Origin: Carpediemonas membranifera
Taxonomy: Eukaryota > Fornicata
Direction: 5' to 3'
Assembly (NCBI GenBank): GCA_019828565.1
Contig: JAHDYR010000040.1
Location: 62,001-126,000, forward strand
Length of the DNA stretch: 64,000 nucleotides
Shown: positions 10,355 to 20,221 of the stretch, in pieces
Numbering within the stretch: the stretch's first letter is position 1
Layout of the letters: every line of letters starts with the position of its first letter
Notes under the pieces: model-generated
Told to the model about the DNA's origin: nothing
Database searches by the model: none
The model's input: only the letters and a program-made list of their open reading frames with translations
Translations under genes and position numbers: made by a program

Positions 10355-11243
10355 TCACTCCCTCCCCTGCCTAAGCTCCAGCAGCTTCCGACGCTGCTCC
10401 GTCAGAGTCTGCAGGTCCTTGTGATGCTGTCTGAACTCCTCCGCAGAGGCTGTAACGGGCCTGGCTGACCGGCTTGTCGCATCCAAGTAGTTCTCAAGTG
10501 CACGGGCGCGGCGTTCCTTCTGGAGGTGGTCGGCCTCTTCGCGGACAGACCCCTCAGAGGTAATCGTGTCAAGCTGGCGCTGGAACAGGCGCTGGTGGAG
10601 GCGGTCTTCCTGTTTCTTCATCTGCCGGACCTGCTTGCTCTCGTGGATTCGCTGCAGTCGCTGCTCTTCGAGTTGACGCTCATGGACGGCTACGAGATCA
10701 ACGTTGAACGGCGACTTCTCAAGCTTGCTCTTCCAGCGGCGCCGACGGCCACGCTCATCCTTAATATCATGTAGTTGTTCCCGTTCGCGGCGGTTGGACT
10801 CGCGAGTCTTGATCGCCTCGCGCTGAAATGTTGCGTTCGAAAGGACACGGGTGGTAGCCTCTCTGGCGTTAACAGACATCTCGGAGCGCGTAGTCTCGTC
10901 AAGGCCACGGGGATACTCCAGCAGGCGCGGGGAACGATCGATTGTGCTGCTGGCAGCGCTGCTCGGAACTCTGCGGGGTGATTTCCGTCTTGGCGAAGAC
11001 TTCCGCGAGGAGTGGATGCTCTCGGGCTGTGGTTTGGGTGCCTTGAGGCGTTGCCGAAGTGGCGAGTGACGCAAACGACCTGAATAAACGGAGGAGAGTG
11101 GACATACGTTTGATCTCTTCGTCCTTTGCCTTCTGTGACGCGGTATGCCGCTTTTTCTTAGTAATTTGCTCATAAGTAGCCATTTCATTCATAATGGGCG
11201 CCAGCTGCTGGCTACTAAAGCCAAATGACGCCGACGATAACAT
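10355..11243 (-). CDS. Basic coiled-coil protein, two exons
   Basis: No family recognised. Exon 1 runs from ATG 11243 to 11108 and exon 2 from 11079 to 10355, giving 286 residues. The two parts lie in different frames and join only if the 28-nt segment 11080-11107 is removed; the joined sequence reads DEEIKRRLRHSPLRQRLK without a break. The first half is rich in Arg, Ser and Pro. Residues about 130-270 are charged and helical (RRERE, ERQLEEQRLQ, QMKKQEDRLHQRL), typical of coiled coils. Later starts at ATG 11192 or 11183 are equally possible. It lies 103 bp downstream of the DNAAF4-like gene on the same strand, so a cytoskeletal role is possible but unproven. Confidence 0.7.
11080..11107 (-). 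other. Predicted 28-nt spliceosomal intron
   Basis: On the minus strand it begins GTATGT and ends TTTATTCAG. Removal joins C to GT to make an Arg codon (phase 1) and fuses two otherwise separate frames. Boundaries match the other five introns found in the window. Confidence 0.75.
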
Positions 11244-11346
11244 TTGCAGATCAGCCACTCAAAATTTCGATCTGATTACCTCAACAGGCACACACCCTGT
11301 ACCAATCCCTCCCACTCCATTTACACCTATCGATATAACTACCTTC

Positions 11347-12078
11347 TCAGTTAGTAACTTCCTGCTTGTTTCGAACGATGCCCTTTGACTTGAAAGTCGT
11401 CCGAGCAACCATCGTCGGCCGCACGGCCGGTATCGCTGGGACCGGGGCTTGCTCTGAAGCTTGGATCGAGCTGCTATCGGCCATTTGGGCGATCACATTG
11501 CTCTTGGCCTGTTCCTTTCTCTCCTCCTCCCTGGCTGCCTTGGCCGCGGCTTCGGCCTGGGCCATCGCCTCCATTGCTGCATGCGCCTTCTCCATCTCAG
11601 CCTTCTTCTTCTGTTCTACGTCCTTTCTTTGCCTCTCGGCTTCTGAGCGCTGGAATGCAGTTTCGTTGTCCTTTGCTTGCTTGGCCGCCGCCTCTCGGTC
11701 CTTCGCCCGCTGAGCTTCATTAGCTGAGTACCGTTCCTCTGCCTGTTTCCTGCGGTTAATAAGGTCAAGCTTGCTTGCTTTGAAGAGAATAGGCTCCCAA
11801 ATGACGCCTGGGTTAATCTTCTTCACTGAAATTGCAAGTACTTTGCCTTTGCCGGTAATTGAAGGCTTAACTCTTGCACTGCATGTGCTTTCATCAACGG
11901 ACTCCGCAAAATCAACGATAGCGAGGTAACTACGTCCGGAGTCGGTAATTGAGAGCTTCACATGCACGTCTGTGCAGTACATGTCTGCATTTTTAGCTGA
12001 TACACCAGTGGGAAGGGATACATCCACTAAAATGCTCTCTGCCGTCTGGCTAACGGTTGTTTCGAGTGAGAACACCAT
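11347..12078 (-). CDS. DNAAF4: CS-domain protein resembling dynein assembly factor DNAAF4 (DYX1C1), lacking TPRs
   Basis: This 243-residue protein starts at ATG 12078. Residues 1-105 look like a CS/p23 domain: VSQTAESILVDVSLPTGV, MYCTDVHVKL, then KGKVLAISVKKINPGVIWE. A long charged helix follows (residues about 105-200; RRKQAEERYSANEAQRAKDREAAAKQ), in the same order as in DNAAF4. Family members act with HSP90/HSP70 in cytoplasmic pre-assembly of axonemal dyneins. Animal DNAAF4 continues into three TPR repeats, but this protein stops after a short Pro/Val segment, so the usual chaperone-binding part is missing. It could instead be a different CS-domain co-chaperone. No frameshift or hidden downstream exon was seen. 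Confidence 0.65.
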   Translation of the reverse strand: MVFSLETTVSQTAESILVDVSLPTGVSAKNADMYCTDVHVKLSITDSGRSYLAIVDFAESVDESTCSARVKPSITGKGKVLAISVKKINPGVIWEPILFKASKLDLINRRKQAEERYSANEAQRAKDREAAAKQAKDNETAFQRSEAERQRKDVEQKKKAEMEKAHAAMEAMAQAEAAAKAAREEERKEQAKSNVIAQMADSSSIQASEQAPVPAIPAVRPTMVARTTFKSKGIVRNKQEVTN

Positions 12079-12216
12079 CGCAGTGCATAAAATGCGAAAT
12101 GTAGAAGAGACATCGTAGAGACCTCAACTTGACTCACATCACGCGAATGGGCTGGCCGTGGGCCTAATCAAGTCGAGACGCCGCGCCGCACTTTAGCTCC
12201 TTGTGTTGTGGCGACG

Positions 12217-13140
12217 ATGAATCAAGAGACTCCCGAGGCCATTCGTGGTCAGCTGAGCATCTACAAGCTCCTGTTTGAGTATAGGATTCATTTCCAGAAG
12301 CTTCTTGCTCTTGCTAACCAGCTTCCCGTCCCTAAGGAGGTTTCTCCGATTCACACAGCAGCGAAGAAGCATGGCGGCAAAGGAACCGTTACTGAAGTCA
12401 GCAACATGCTCGATACCATTATCAAGAAGATGGGTGCTGTAACACTCTCCATTCCCGCTCCCAAGGATACCGACCAGCCTAAGCACGATGATTCCGACGA
12501 CGACGAGATCCCCAGCGATTTCGACGAGGACGACGACGAAGATGACGAGTCTGGCTCCGAATCCGAGGAGGAAGACACCGACGAGCCCGCAGACACCTCA
12601 GTGAAGACCCTCCTCGCTCGCAACCAGGCCCTCCGTGACTCTGTCGGTCCCGTGCTTCAGAGCTGGGCCACGAAGACTCAGACCATTGACCGTGCCCAAA
12701 TGAGCAAGGTTACTGAGGCCAACACGATTGCCCTGAAGGTCACCGGCCTCAAGTCTCAGATGGACCTCAACGCCGGAGTGTACGAGGACTCCGAGTGGTA
12801 TGGCCGCGTCCTCCGCGACTTCGTCACACGCTCACAGATGGGAGCGGCTGATATTGCAAGAAACATAGCCGCCTCCAAATCACTCAGAGTCAAACGAAAG
12901 AAGGCGTCTAACCATTCAAACAAGGGGCGCGCGTTCAACAAGAAGACACACGAGAAGCTGGTGGGGTACATGGGCACGGTGCCTGTGAAGTATGACCCCC
13001 TCGCCGACACTATTATGAGCAGACTGTTCGGCGTGCCCACGGTGAATGCGGAGGCTGCCGAGTGGTACGACGGGCGGCGGAAGAAGGCAGCTAAGGGTGC
13101 GGCTACTACTGTGGTTGCTGCTGAAGACCTTTTCGGATAA
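12217..13140 (+). CDS. AATF: AATF/Bfr2 (TRAUB) family ribosome-biogenesis factor
   Basis: This 307-residue protein starts at ATG 12217; an in-frame GTG lies nine bases upstream. The N-terminal part (SIYKLLFEYRIHFQKLLALANQLP) matches the AATF region that precedes the acidic stretch. An acidic block of Asp/Glu/Ser follows at about residues 88-127. The C-terminal TRAUB-like part has a KLVGYMG segment and ends its core with TIMSRLFG, the usual Tyr/Ser-x-LFG signature. Yeast Bfr2 and human AATF act in the nucleolus in early processing of the small-subunit pre-rRNA. The family is often longer (about 500 residues), so this is a short version. It starts divergently, 138 bp from the DNAAF4-like gene. 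Confidence 0.8.
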   Translation: MNQETPEAIRGQLSIYKLLFEYRIHFQKLLALANQLPVPKEVSPIHTAAKKHGGKGTVTEVSNMLDTIIKKMGAVTLSIPAPKDTDQPKHDDSDDDEIPSDFDEDDDEDDESGSESEEEDTDEPADTSVKTLLARNQALRDSVGPVLQSWATKTQTIDRAQMSKVTEANTIALKVTGLKSQMDLNAGVYEDSEWYGRVLRDFVTRSQMGAADIARNIAASKSLRVKRKKASNHSNKGRAFNKKTHEKLVGYMGTVPVKYDPLADTIMSRLFGVPTVNAEAAEWYDGRRKKAAKGAATTVVAAEDLFG

Positions 13141-13198
13141 ATCATTGCGGATTGCTGAGCTGGGTTGAGTGACGATGCACGGGTCTCGGCTTTGGCGA

Positions 13199-13438
13199 CT
13201 ATGCCACGTTGTTTGCTTCACACTCGTACTTATATCCTCCACTTCTTGAAACAAACATAGTGATGCCGACTCCACGTGCAGTCGAGTCTGCCAGGTTTGC
13301 AAGTGTTTCCCCAATGCAGCATTTTGTGACTCTGCCACAGTCAACCGCGCATGCACCACAAAACATGGTAGGGGCCGTGTGGCAGTGAATACATTCGCAG
13401 ATCATTTTGAGGTCATGGAGGTGTGTTGCATCGGACAT
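13199..13438 (-). CDS. Small Cys-rich protein, unknown
   Basis: A 79-residue frame from ATG 13438 with eight cysteines. Most lie in the first half (CECIHC, then FCGAC and CGRVTKCC), spaced as if to bind zinc. It converges on the AATF-like gene with only 58 bp between the stops. I do not recognise a family. The Cys spacing and clear ATG make it more likely real than chance, but length alone does not prove it. Confidence 0.4.
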   Translation of the reverse strand: MSDATHLHDLKMICECIHCHTAPTMFCGACAVDCGRVTKCCIGETLANLADSTARGVGITMFVSRSGGYKYECEANNVA

Positions 13439-13440
13439 TG

Positions 13441-13923
13441 CGATGAAGTTCCCTTCGTGGTGACCTTGCTAATCGAAGAGGAAGTGACACAGCATTTACT
13501 ATGTAGCTGGACAGTCAGATGATCGTCGGTGTTGTGGGCGAGGTCTGCTGCCTCGGCAGAGTGTGACCTCAGATAGGACTGGAATCAGGTTGTCTGCTGA
13601 GAAAGACTGAACGTCATACGAGAAGCGGATACGAATCATTTCCCACTACCCAGACCCAGTTATCGCAAAGGAAGTGATGCGGCTGCCTACAGGAATGTGC
13701 AATTTCGGGCATCGGCTGGCTCAGTCGGGCATGGGTCAAAGTACCATCCAGCTCACCACACAACCCGGCCATTCTAATGCTAGGTTGGTCTTTTAACATG
13801 CAGTCCAAGTGCAACGTAGGCTAGACGGCGCCGAATGTGTAGCGTTTAGACTAAGACTTGAGGGTAGAACCTCCTGTAGTGGTGAAAATGGTCTGAACTA
13901 CTCATAAATAGATTCAACAGAAT
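13441..13923. other. Gene-free stretch before the Fanzor region
   Basis: Only short frames occur here, such as one of about 61 residues on the minus strand from ATG 13799, and none has recognisable features. It presumably contains the promoter of the small Cys-rich gene. Confidence 0.4.
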
Positions 13924-13948
13924 TGTTGCGCAGTATAAACACATTGTT
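13924..13948. repeat. 25-bp direct repeat, left copy, flanking the Fanzor gene
   Basis: This segment (begins TGTTGCGCAG, ends CACATTGTT) is identical to 16159-16183, in the same orientation. The following roughly 60 bp are also loosely alike and end in AAACTGCAC in both copies. It lies 55 bp beyond the Fanzor stop codon. Confidence 0.8.
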
Positions 13949-14002
13949 CGAACCTCCAGACAGGGCCTGAAAGGAACGATCAAAGTGCCAAACTGCACAA
14001 CA

Positions 14003-15955
14003 TCATCCGTCCGTAGACGAATGTTGGCGGTTAACCAATTGATGATACTGGAATGATGTTGGAAGGCGCGGGATCGAGGTGCGACTGAATGGAGAGCCAC
14101 TGAGCTCATCTTCCGTGGCAAGAGAACGCCACAGGATGTTCTCTGCAGCACTCTTGTCCCGATGATCAACATTCAGAGCATCAGGAACTGTTGCGCGCCA
14201 CTGAGCACCACGGCACTGTGGATTTTCGCAGAGCATCACACGATGTGGGTGAACGTGCTGGTCATCACGCGGACGAACTCGCTTGTAGGGGGCGTGGCTG
14301 TGAGGGCAGACGACGGTGGTGCGATCCTCGTCTACCATGTTAAGATCGACGACAATGTTATACCCTTGAGAAGGGGTACTATCTCTCTCGCGAACTTTCG
14401 ATATGGCGCGCAAGGAATGAACATACCAGCAGGCGTGGTGAATCCCGAGCTCCCGTAGAAGACTTTCAGGCGAATGGGGGTCGCGATGGGATGGTGGCGA
14501 CCGAACTCCCGAGCCAACTGTTGGCCGCAGCGGGCGAAGTGCTTCTGGCGAAGGATGTGGTTCGCAAAGCGCACTCGGCGGAAAGACTTACGCATTCCAG
14601 CCTCGAAAATGTCGTTCGCGTTGTCCAGCACAAACCTAATAGAGTTGTTGATACTCACTAGTCTTGTGCTCTTGAACGACGCGGCCGTCATATCAAAGCC
14701 GAAACTTGGCGTCTTAGTGTATCCGCACTTTGGGAGGACGCCGGAGCTGGTGGTGCCATCGGGGTGCCTGATGTAATACCCTCCGATGGACCTTGCGCCC
14801 GGGTCGAACCCCATGAGGTGGGCATCAGGATCCGGCGCGGGCGGAGCATCGGCATTATTGGTCCCGAGTCGCGGGCGCTCTTTCTCCCGCCATTTCGCTC
14901 GCTTTCGAACAGGCATGCTCGCATCATGTTGTGGCCGATAGTGGCCGAAGCCTCTCCTAATCGTCACCGCCACACAGACCCCATCGGTGCTCAGGCTGAG
15001 CAGACGGCCCATTGACCTGGGGTTGTCCCGGTAGCGTCTTTTCTGCTCTTCTGTCAACGGTTTGGTGGCGTGTGGGAGTGCGTGATTAATTCCCACACGA
15101 TGACAGAAATTATCATTCAGTAGGCCCATCGTGTCACCGTAGGCCATGAAGCCCGGTCGGACGGGGGGCCATGGGCACGATCGGCACGAGGCGAGGCTGG
15201 CGGAGCGACATCGAGTACTCCCCGTTGAAGTGGCTGATGAGGCCACTCAACGTCTCCACTCCGTCAGCAATTGCCCAGACGCAAGAGAGAATGCGTGGGG
15301 CAGCCTGGGAGACTGGGAGCCCGTCGTTCTCACCCATGTGAGTCGCCCAGAACAGCGAGGGGAGACACGCAAGGATCTCAGGGTTGACCATGTTGAGGAT
15401 GGCGTGAACGCCGGCCAACTCCTGCTCGAAGAAGGCCGGAGAGCCAACACCTGCGAGAGCTTCTTCGAGTCGGGCGAGGGTGCCCTGTAGCCTGTCACGG
15501 TACGTCGTCACCGTGCGGGCGAGCCACAGCTTCACAGAGTTGGCGTATCGGATGAACCACTTCCGGAGACTGGGACTCACTCCATGCGACTCCGCACGAC
15601 CTTCGAGCTGCGCGACCAGATCCTGCGTGGTAGTCTCCCGCCACATCGGCAGAGTGTCGAGCGACTGCACGATGGCCGCGTAGGCCTGACCCGGATGACC
15701 GCCGCGTAGATGAGTGAGCAGTCCTTTGTGGAAGTCGGCGTCATGTAGGGGGAGTTGCCGGCGCTGCGCATAGCATTCAACCGCGAGCCGGGCCAGCAGG
15801 CATGAGTAGAGATATTTTGCTGCGGCGTAATCCCCCACTCTCCGTTCTTCGGTGTAGTTCTGTCTGAAAGCTTGCTTGATGGAGGCTTTGATCGTATATA
15901 TCTCCATCTTGTTGCGCACTACAGGTGTGCAGCTGGTCATAGATGAAGATGTCAT
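14003..15955 (-). pseudogene. Fanzor/TnpB-like RNA-guided nuclease gene with two frameshifts
   Basis: Three overlapping minus-strand frames (15955-15134, 15246-14332, 14413-14003) make up one protein of about 650 residues. Motifs appear in TnpB/Fanzor order. RuvC-I is MGFDPGARSIGG (Asp codon 14803-14805). A VDEDRTTVVCPHS segment corresponds to the DEYRTS..C of Fanzors. A zinc-finger part has LCENPQC. RuvC-III is HRDKSAAENI (Asp codon 14156-14158). Members cut DNA guided by an RNA encoded at the 3' end of their own element. The frames join at a C6 run on the minus strand (15163-15168) and a GGG at 14363-14365, so each break is one base in a homopolymer; either sequencing error or decay is possible. 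Zinc ligands are altered (CPHSH in place of CxxC). The N-terminal 270 residues are helical and unassigned. Confidence 0.72.
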
Positions 15956-16158
15956 ATGAGCCGACGATGAACACCATTACCAGCATATACAAGTGTAGAA
16001 GTGAATTTAATGTGGAATAGAAGACAATGAGACGACGTGTGAGCGATTGTGATGATTTGCAGCTGTGCTGACGTCCACGAAGAAGACGCTTTGTGGAAGC
16101 CCTGGAGAAGACGATCTCCCTACCGACTTTAGACGTGAGTAGGAGGGAGACAGGGCAG

Positions 16159-16183
16159 TGTTGCGCAGTATAAACACATTGTT
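16159..16183. repeat. 25-bp direct repeat, right copy, flanking the Fanzor gene
   Basis: Identical to 13924-13948. It lies 204 bp upstream of the Fanzor start and 72 bp upstream of the ATG at 16255, so it may double as promoter DNA of the downstream gene. Confidence 0.8.
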
Positions 16184-16254
16184 TGACCCTTCAATAGCAC
16201 AAGAATGCAGGGGCAAAACTGCACATTTGTTCATTTTGAGACGAACGTTTGGTT

Positions 16255-16623
16255 ATGCGCGTTGTTTCTGGTTGGATCATGCCTGCAGATGCATTCTGCG
16301 CAGCTGCGGGGCTACAGACCGAATCGTTTCTTGCTGAGAACGAGCAGTGCATCGCGGCGATGGCATGGCTACGAGGCCTCGCAGACGTGCAGGAGGTGAT
16401 TATTCCCCGCGATGGAGATGGATATTACGAGTATGAAGGTGCTTCTGTTCTCCTTATCCAAGAAACTCTGATGGAGACTGATGAGAGCGGCCCCGTCACC
16501 ATGGCCGAGCTCATCCCCCCTTCACTCTGCCAGATCGACATCAACGGCGAGATGCAGGAACGGCTGTACTCTGCGGGCTTCAGTCCTGTGTACGGCCCTA
16601 TGCTTGTGATGACCAGCAGCTGA
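16255..16623 (+). CDS. Small conserved-looking protein, unknown
   Basis: A 122-residue frame from ATG 16255; an alternative start is ATG 16279. No family recognised. The sequence has alternating hydrophobic strands and an acidic middle (DGDGYYEYEGASVLLIQE), ending SPVYGPMLVMTSS, and has no obvious membrane segment. An AAACTGCAC element lies 31 bp upstream of the ATG, as at the C2-domain gene, which supports this start. Confidence 0.55.
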   Translation: MRVVSGWIMPADAFCAAAGLQTESFLAENEQCIAAMAWLRGLADVQEVIIPRDGDGYYEYEGASVLLIQETLMETDESGPVTMAELIPPSLCQIDINGEMQERLYSAGFSPVYGPMLVMTSS

Positions 16624-16910
16624 GGGATTATGAAGATTAGGGTTTGGTCGCCCTTGAAGGGGGTCAACCGATAATCCCAGCCGGGTAAAGAATGAGCGTT
16701 ATTGGAGAGTATAGTGGATGATTGTTATTATAATACATCATGAACGGTGATGAGACACTGGCTGATGGCGGGTCAACGAATTTGTAGACGACAGAATAAT
16801 GGTCTCTGCGCTTCAGTGCGAGGCAACAGACCGGATAGCTATCATTGTTCATCACTACTCGGAGGACTCCGGAGAATTTCCAAAACCTGCGAAAATTTTG
16901 CTCATCATCG
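16624..16910. other. Intergenic region before the kinesin gene
   Basis: Contains the AT-rich stretch TATTATAATA at about 16727. An in-frame TTG at 16845 extends the kinesin frame upstream, but there is no ATG there. No other gene seen. Confidence 0.4.
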
Positions 16911-18782
16911 ATGTCAGCCTCTAACGTCGCAATTGCGGTGCGCATACGTCCAGAGAGCAAAATTGAGCGTGAAAAAAAGCATCCGATAATCATTAGCCGT
17001 GTGAGCGAGGATATGCTCTTTTTTGACCCCGAACCCTCGTCATACCACGGAGCAAACAATGTAGTGGCCATGGTTCACGGCAAGCAGTGCCCTGTGAACC
17101 GTAGATACAAGAATCTCTCCTTCCAGTTCGATTCTGTGCTCGAGAACGCCACGAACAAGCAAGTATACCAAGCAACGGCCCAGAAGATGCTCGGTCCCGT
17201 GTTTGACGGGATCAACGCGACTGTGTTCGCCTATGGTGCCACTGGCGCAGGCAAGACATTCACCATGATGGGCGAACCCTCACAGAATATCGAAGGTGTC
17301 ATGATGCTGACGATGGAGGAAGTGTTCGCGAGAATCGCCGCGAGTGCTGACACGAAACGCATCAAGGTCGTCGTGAGCTACATTGAGATTTATAACGAGC
17401 AGATCCACGACCTCCTGGCTCCACCCGTGAAGGGCAAGGCCCGCGTCCTCGACCTGAGGGAGGACCCCGCGAAGGGGATGACCATCGCCGGCCTCTCCGA
17501 AGAGACTCCCGAGAAGCTGGCTGACGTGATCAGCATCATTGCGCGTGGCACTGCCAATCGCACTCAGTTCTCTACAGCCGCCAACCAGCAATCGTCCAGG
17601 TCACACGCGGTGTTCCAGGTCAGAATTGAGCAATGCGACCGCACTGCTGCGATCACCGAGCCCATGCTGGTGTCTAAGCTGTCTCTCATTGACCTGGCAG
17701 GGTCTGAAAGGGCATGCCGGACCCAGAACAAGGGGATCCGGCTCATTGAGGGCGCCAACATCAATAGAAGCCTGCTCACCCTGGGAAGCTGCATCAACGC
17801 GCTGTGCAAGCCGCCAACCAACGGCCGCAGACAGTATGTGCCCTACCGCAACAGCAAGCTGACCCGGCTGCTCAAGGATTCCCTCGGTGGCTCGTGCCGG
17901 ACCTGCATGATCGCCAACATCTCACCTTCCGGCTACAACTACCAGGATACGTTGAACACTCTCAACTATGCCAACAGAGCCAAGGAGATCAAGACGACTG
18001 CGACGAGGAATGTTGTTACGGTCAAACATAGCGCCGTTGAGCATCAGCGCATCATCAAAGACCTCCAGCTTGAGAACATGCAGCTTAAGAACACCATTGC
18101 CGAGCTCAAAGCTGAGGTTGAGCGGCTCCGTGCCGCCCCGCCCGTACCCCTGGAGACAAAGCGGGTCTGTATGGACGAGACCGAGGTCGAGGAGGACGCG
18201 GACGTCAGTATGTTCAGCCACACCAGCGAGCTCAAGGAGGACACCCCCGCCCGGGGTCCCATGCCGGCCATGAGGCGGCCAGCAGGAGAGCAGGCACGGC
18301 CGGCTACCGTGGGCGGCATGATGCCAAGCATGTCCAGGAACGAGACGCCGGCCATGGTTGTAAGGGCAAGCGTGGGCTCCGTCAGACCTTCAACTTCTGT
18401 TGCGATGGCGCCGCCGACTGGGTCTGTTGCGCCCAAGTCTGCTGCCGGCAGAGGCATGCGCGGGGACCAGGAAAAGCTTGACGCGAGAAAGAGAAAGCTT
18501 GCTGAGTACCTCGATCGGAAGAAACAAGCTAAGAAGCAGGCTCAGAACGGTGGCCAGCCTCCCCGGTCAGCGCGCGCAGCGCCTATGGGGGAGAACGCAC
18601 GGCCTATGTCTGCGAGGACGAAGAATGTTAGATTTACCGATAATGTCAAGGAGAACGCGACCAATAGGCCAGCTCCCGTGGTCAGCCTCAACTTGAAATT
18701 TGATGAGCTCACGAAGATTCACTCGGGGCTCAAGCCGACCAGAAGGGTTGTACCCAGACGGTCTGGGTTTCAGAATGCCTGA
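16911..18782 (+). CDS. Kinesin-8-like motor protein
   Basis: This 623-residue protein starts at ATG 16911 (MSASNVAIAVRIRP). The motor domain spans residues about 5-375. It has P-loop GATGAGKT, switch I NQQSSRSHA, switch II LIDLAGSERA, and the neck-proximal NTLNYANRAKEIK. Kinesin-8 traits are FDSVL...NATNKQVYQ, LREDPAKGMTIAGLSEE and RNSKLTRLLKDSLGGSC. A short coiled coil (about 385-425) follows, then a basic Pro/Ala-rich tail. Kinesin-8 motors walk to microtubule plus ends and limit their length, in spindles and flagella. The neck begins IKTTATRNVV, as in KIF18/19. The tail is shorter than in animal KIF18A. Confident on the family, fair on the subfamily. Confidence 0.92.
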   Translation: MSASNVAIAVRIRPESKIEREKKHPIIISRVSEDMLFFDPEPSSYHGANNVVAMVHGKQCPVNRRYKNLSFQFDSVLENATNKQVYQATAQKMLGPVFDGINATVFAYGATGAGKTFTMMGEPSQNIEGVMMLTMEEVFARIAASADTKRIKVVVSYIEIYNEQIHDLLAPPVKGKARVLDLREDPAKGMTIAGLSEETPEKLADVISIIARGTANRTQFSTAANQQSSRSHAVFQVRIEQCDRTAAITEPMLVSKLSLIDLAGSERACRTQNKGIRLIEGANINRSLLTLGSCINALCKPPTNGRRQYVPYRNSKLTRLLKDSLGGSCRTCMIANISPSGYNYQDTLNTLNYANRAKEIKTTATRNVVTVKHSAVEHQRIIKDLQLENMQLKNTIAELKAEVERLRAAPPVPLETKRVCMDETEVEEDADVSMFSHTSELKEDTPARGPMPAMRRPAGEQARPATVGGMMPSMSRNETPAMVVRASVGSVRPSTSVAMAPPTGSVAPKSAAGRGMRGDQEKLDARKRKLAEYLDRKKQAKKQAQNGGQPPRSARAAPMGENARPMSARTKNVRFTDNVKENATNRPAPVVSLNLKFDELTKIHSGLKPTRRVVPRRSGFQNA

Positions 18783-18984
18783 ATGACTTGATTAACGACT
18801 ATAAATATCGCTGCGTCGTCGTTGAAGCACCCCTTTCTGCACTTGATCGGCCACTGCTGAAGTGGGGGTCGAGTTGGGTCTGCGTGGTTTATGTTCCTCA
18901 ACCCACTAAAATGATCTTATTGCGACATCCATAATTGCTCTTGCGCCGTGAGCACCACGATTTGCGATCTTTGTGGCCATCACT

Positions 18985-19014
18985 TTTTTTCACGAAAAAG
19001 ATTGCGTGAAAAAA
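18985..19014. promoter_or_regulatory. Inverted repeat seven bases before the eIF4A start codon
   Basis: TTTTTTCACG (18985-18994) and CGTGAAAAAA (19005-19014) are exact inverted copies separated by 10 bases. The right arm ends seven bases before ATG 19022. It could be a dyad factor site or a 5'UTR hairpin. Confidence 0.5.
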
Positions 19015-19021
19015 GAACGAA

Positions 19022-20221
19022 ATGGCCGACGAAAACACCGCTGCGGCCTCGATGGCGTCATCCCAGTTCAACTCGAACTGGGAGGAGGTAATTCCCGAGT
19101 TTGAAGGCATGGGCCTCAAGGAATCTCTCCTTTCGGGCATTTTCACCCACGGTTTCTCCAAGCCGAGCCCTATCCAGCAGCGCGGCATCCGCCCTATCGT
19201 TCTTGGCCGTGACATGATCGCTCAGGCCCAGTCTGGTACCGGTAAGACCGCTACCTTCACCATCGGTGTTCTTGAGCGCCTCGACGAGTCCCTCAAGGCT
19301 ACCCAGGTCCTCATCCTCGCCCCTACCCGTGAGCTTGCCCTCCAGAGCGAGAAGGTTGTCCGTGATATCGGTGGCAGCATGGATCTGTCTTGCCACGTTT
19401 GCATCGGTGGCACTAGCTCCCAGGAGGATATGCGTATCCTTCAGTCCGGCGTTCAGGTTGTTGTCGGTACCCCCGGCCGTGTTCTTGACATGATCAACCG
19501 TGGTGCCCTCAGAACCGAGGCCATCAAGAGCTTCGTCCTCGATGAGGCCGATGAGATGCTCTCCCAGGGTTTCACTGAGCAGATCTACACCATCTTCCAG
19601 AGCGTCCCCGCTGAGGTTCAGGTCCTTCTCCTGTCCGCCACCATGCCCGACGATGTTCTCCAGATCACCGACAAGTTCATGCGCGACCCCGTCAAGATCC
19701 TTGTCCGCAAGGACGAGCTCACCCTTGATGGTATCCAGCAGTTCTTCGTCCCTATGGATGACGAGTCCTGGAAGCTTGATGTGCTCCTTGATCTTTACAA
19801 GAACCTCATTGTCTCTAAGGCTGTCATCTTCTGCAACACCAAGCGCAAGGTCGAGTGGCTCTCTGAGCAGCTCCAGGGTCTTGAGTTTGCTGTCTCTTGC
19901 GTCCACAGTGAGATGGACCAGCAGGCCCGTAACGACATCATGAACGAGTTCCGCCGTGGTGCCACCCGTGTCCTGATTGGCACTGACCTTATCGCCCGTG
20001 GTATCGATGTCCAGCAGGTTTCCCTCGTTATCAACTACGACCTCCCCAAGGAGAAGGAGACCTACCTCCACAGAATCGGTCGTTCTGGCCGTTTCGGCCG
20101 CAAGGGTATCGCTCTCAACTTCGTCGTGGGTCCCCGCGATGAGGGCAACCTCGCTGAGATCTCTCAGTTCTACAAGACTGAGATCAAGCCCATGCCGGAA
20201 GACATCGCTAGCTACACTTAA
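19022..20221 (+). CDS. EIF4A: Translation initiation factor eIF4A (DEAD-box RNA helicase)
   Basis: This 399-residue protein has the normal eIF4A length and full motif set: [11 protein letters not shown] (Q motif), AQSGTGKT (I), PTRELA (Ia), TPGR (Ib), VLDEADEM (II), SATMP (III), [10 protein letters not shown] (IV), ARGIDVQQV (V) and [11 protein letters not shown] (VI). It unwinds 5'UTR structure as part of eIF4F in the cytosol. Synonymous codons end mainly in C or T with heavy use of GGT and CGT, unlike the more GC-ending neighbours, which fits strong expression. The start is the first ATG after the inverted repeat. Confusion with eIF4A-III is possible, since both are alike over most of this length. 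Confidence 0.96.
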   Translation: MADENTAAASMASSQFNSNWEEVIPEFEGMGLKESLLSGIFTHGFSKPSPIQQRGIRPIVLGRDMIAQAQSGTGKTATFTIGVLERLDESLKATQVLILAPTRELALQSEKVVRDIGGSMDLSCHVCIGGTSSQEDMRILQSGVQVVVGTPGRVLDMINRGALRTEAIKSFVLDEADEMLSQGFTEQIYTIFQSVPAEVQVLLLSATMPDDVLQITDKFMRDPVKILVRKDELTLDGIQQFFVPMDDESWKLDVLLDLYKNLIVSKAVIFCNTKRKVEWLSEQLQGLEFAVSCVHSEMDQQARNDIMNEFRRGATRVLIGTDLIARGIDVQQVSLVINYDLPKEKETYLHRIGRSGRFGRKGIALNFVVGPRDEGNLAEISQFYKTEIKPMPEDIASYT

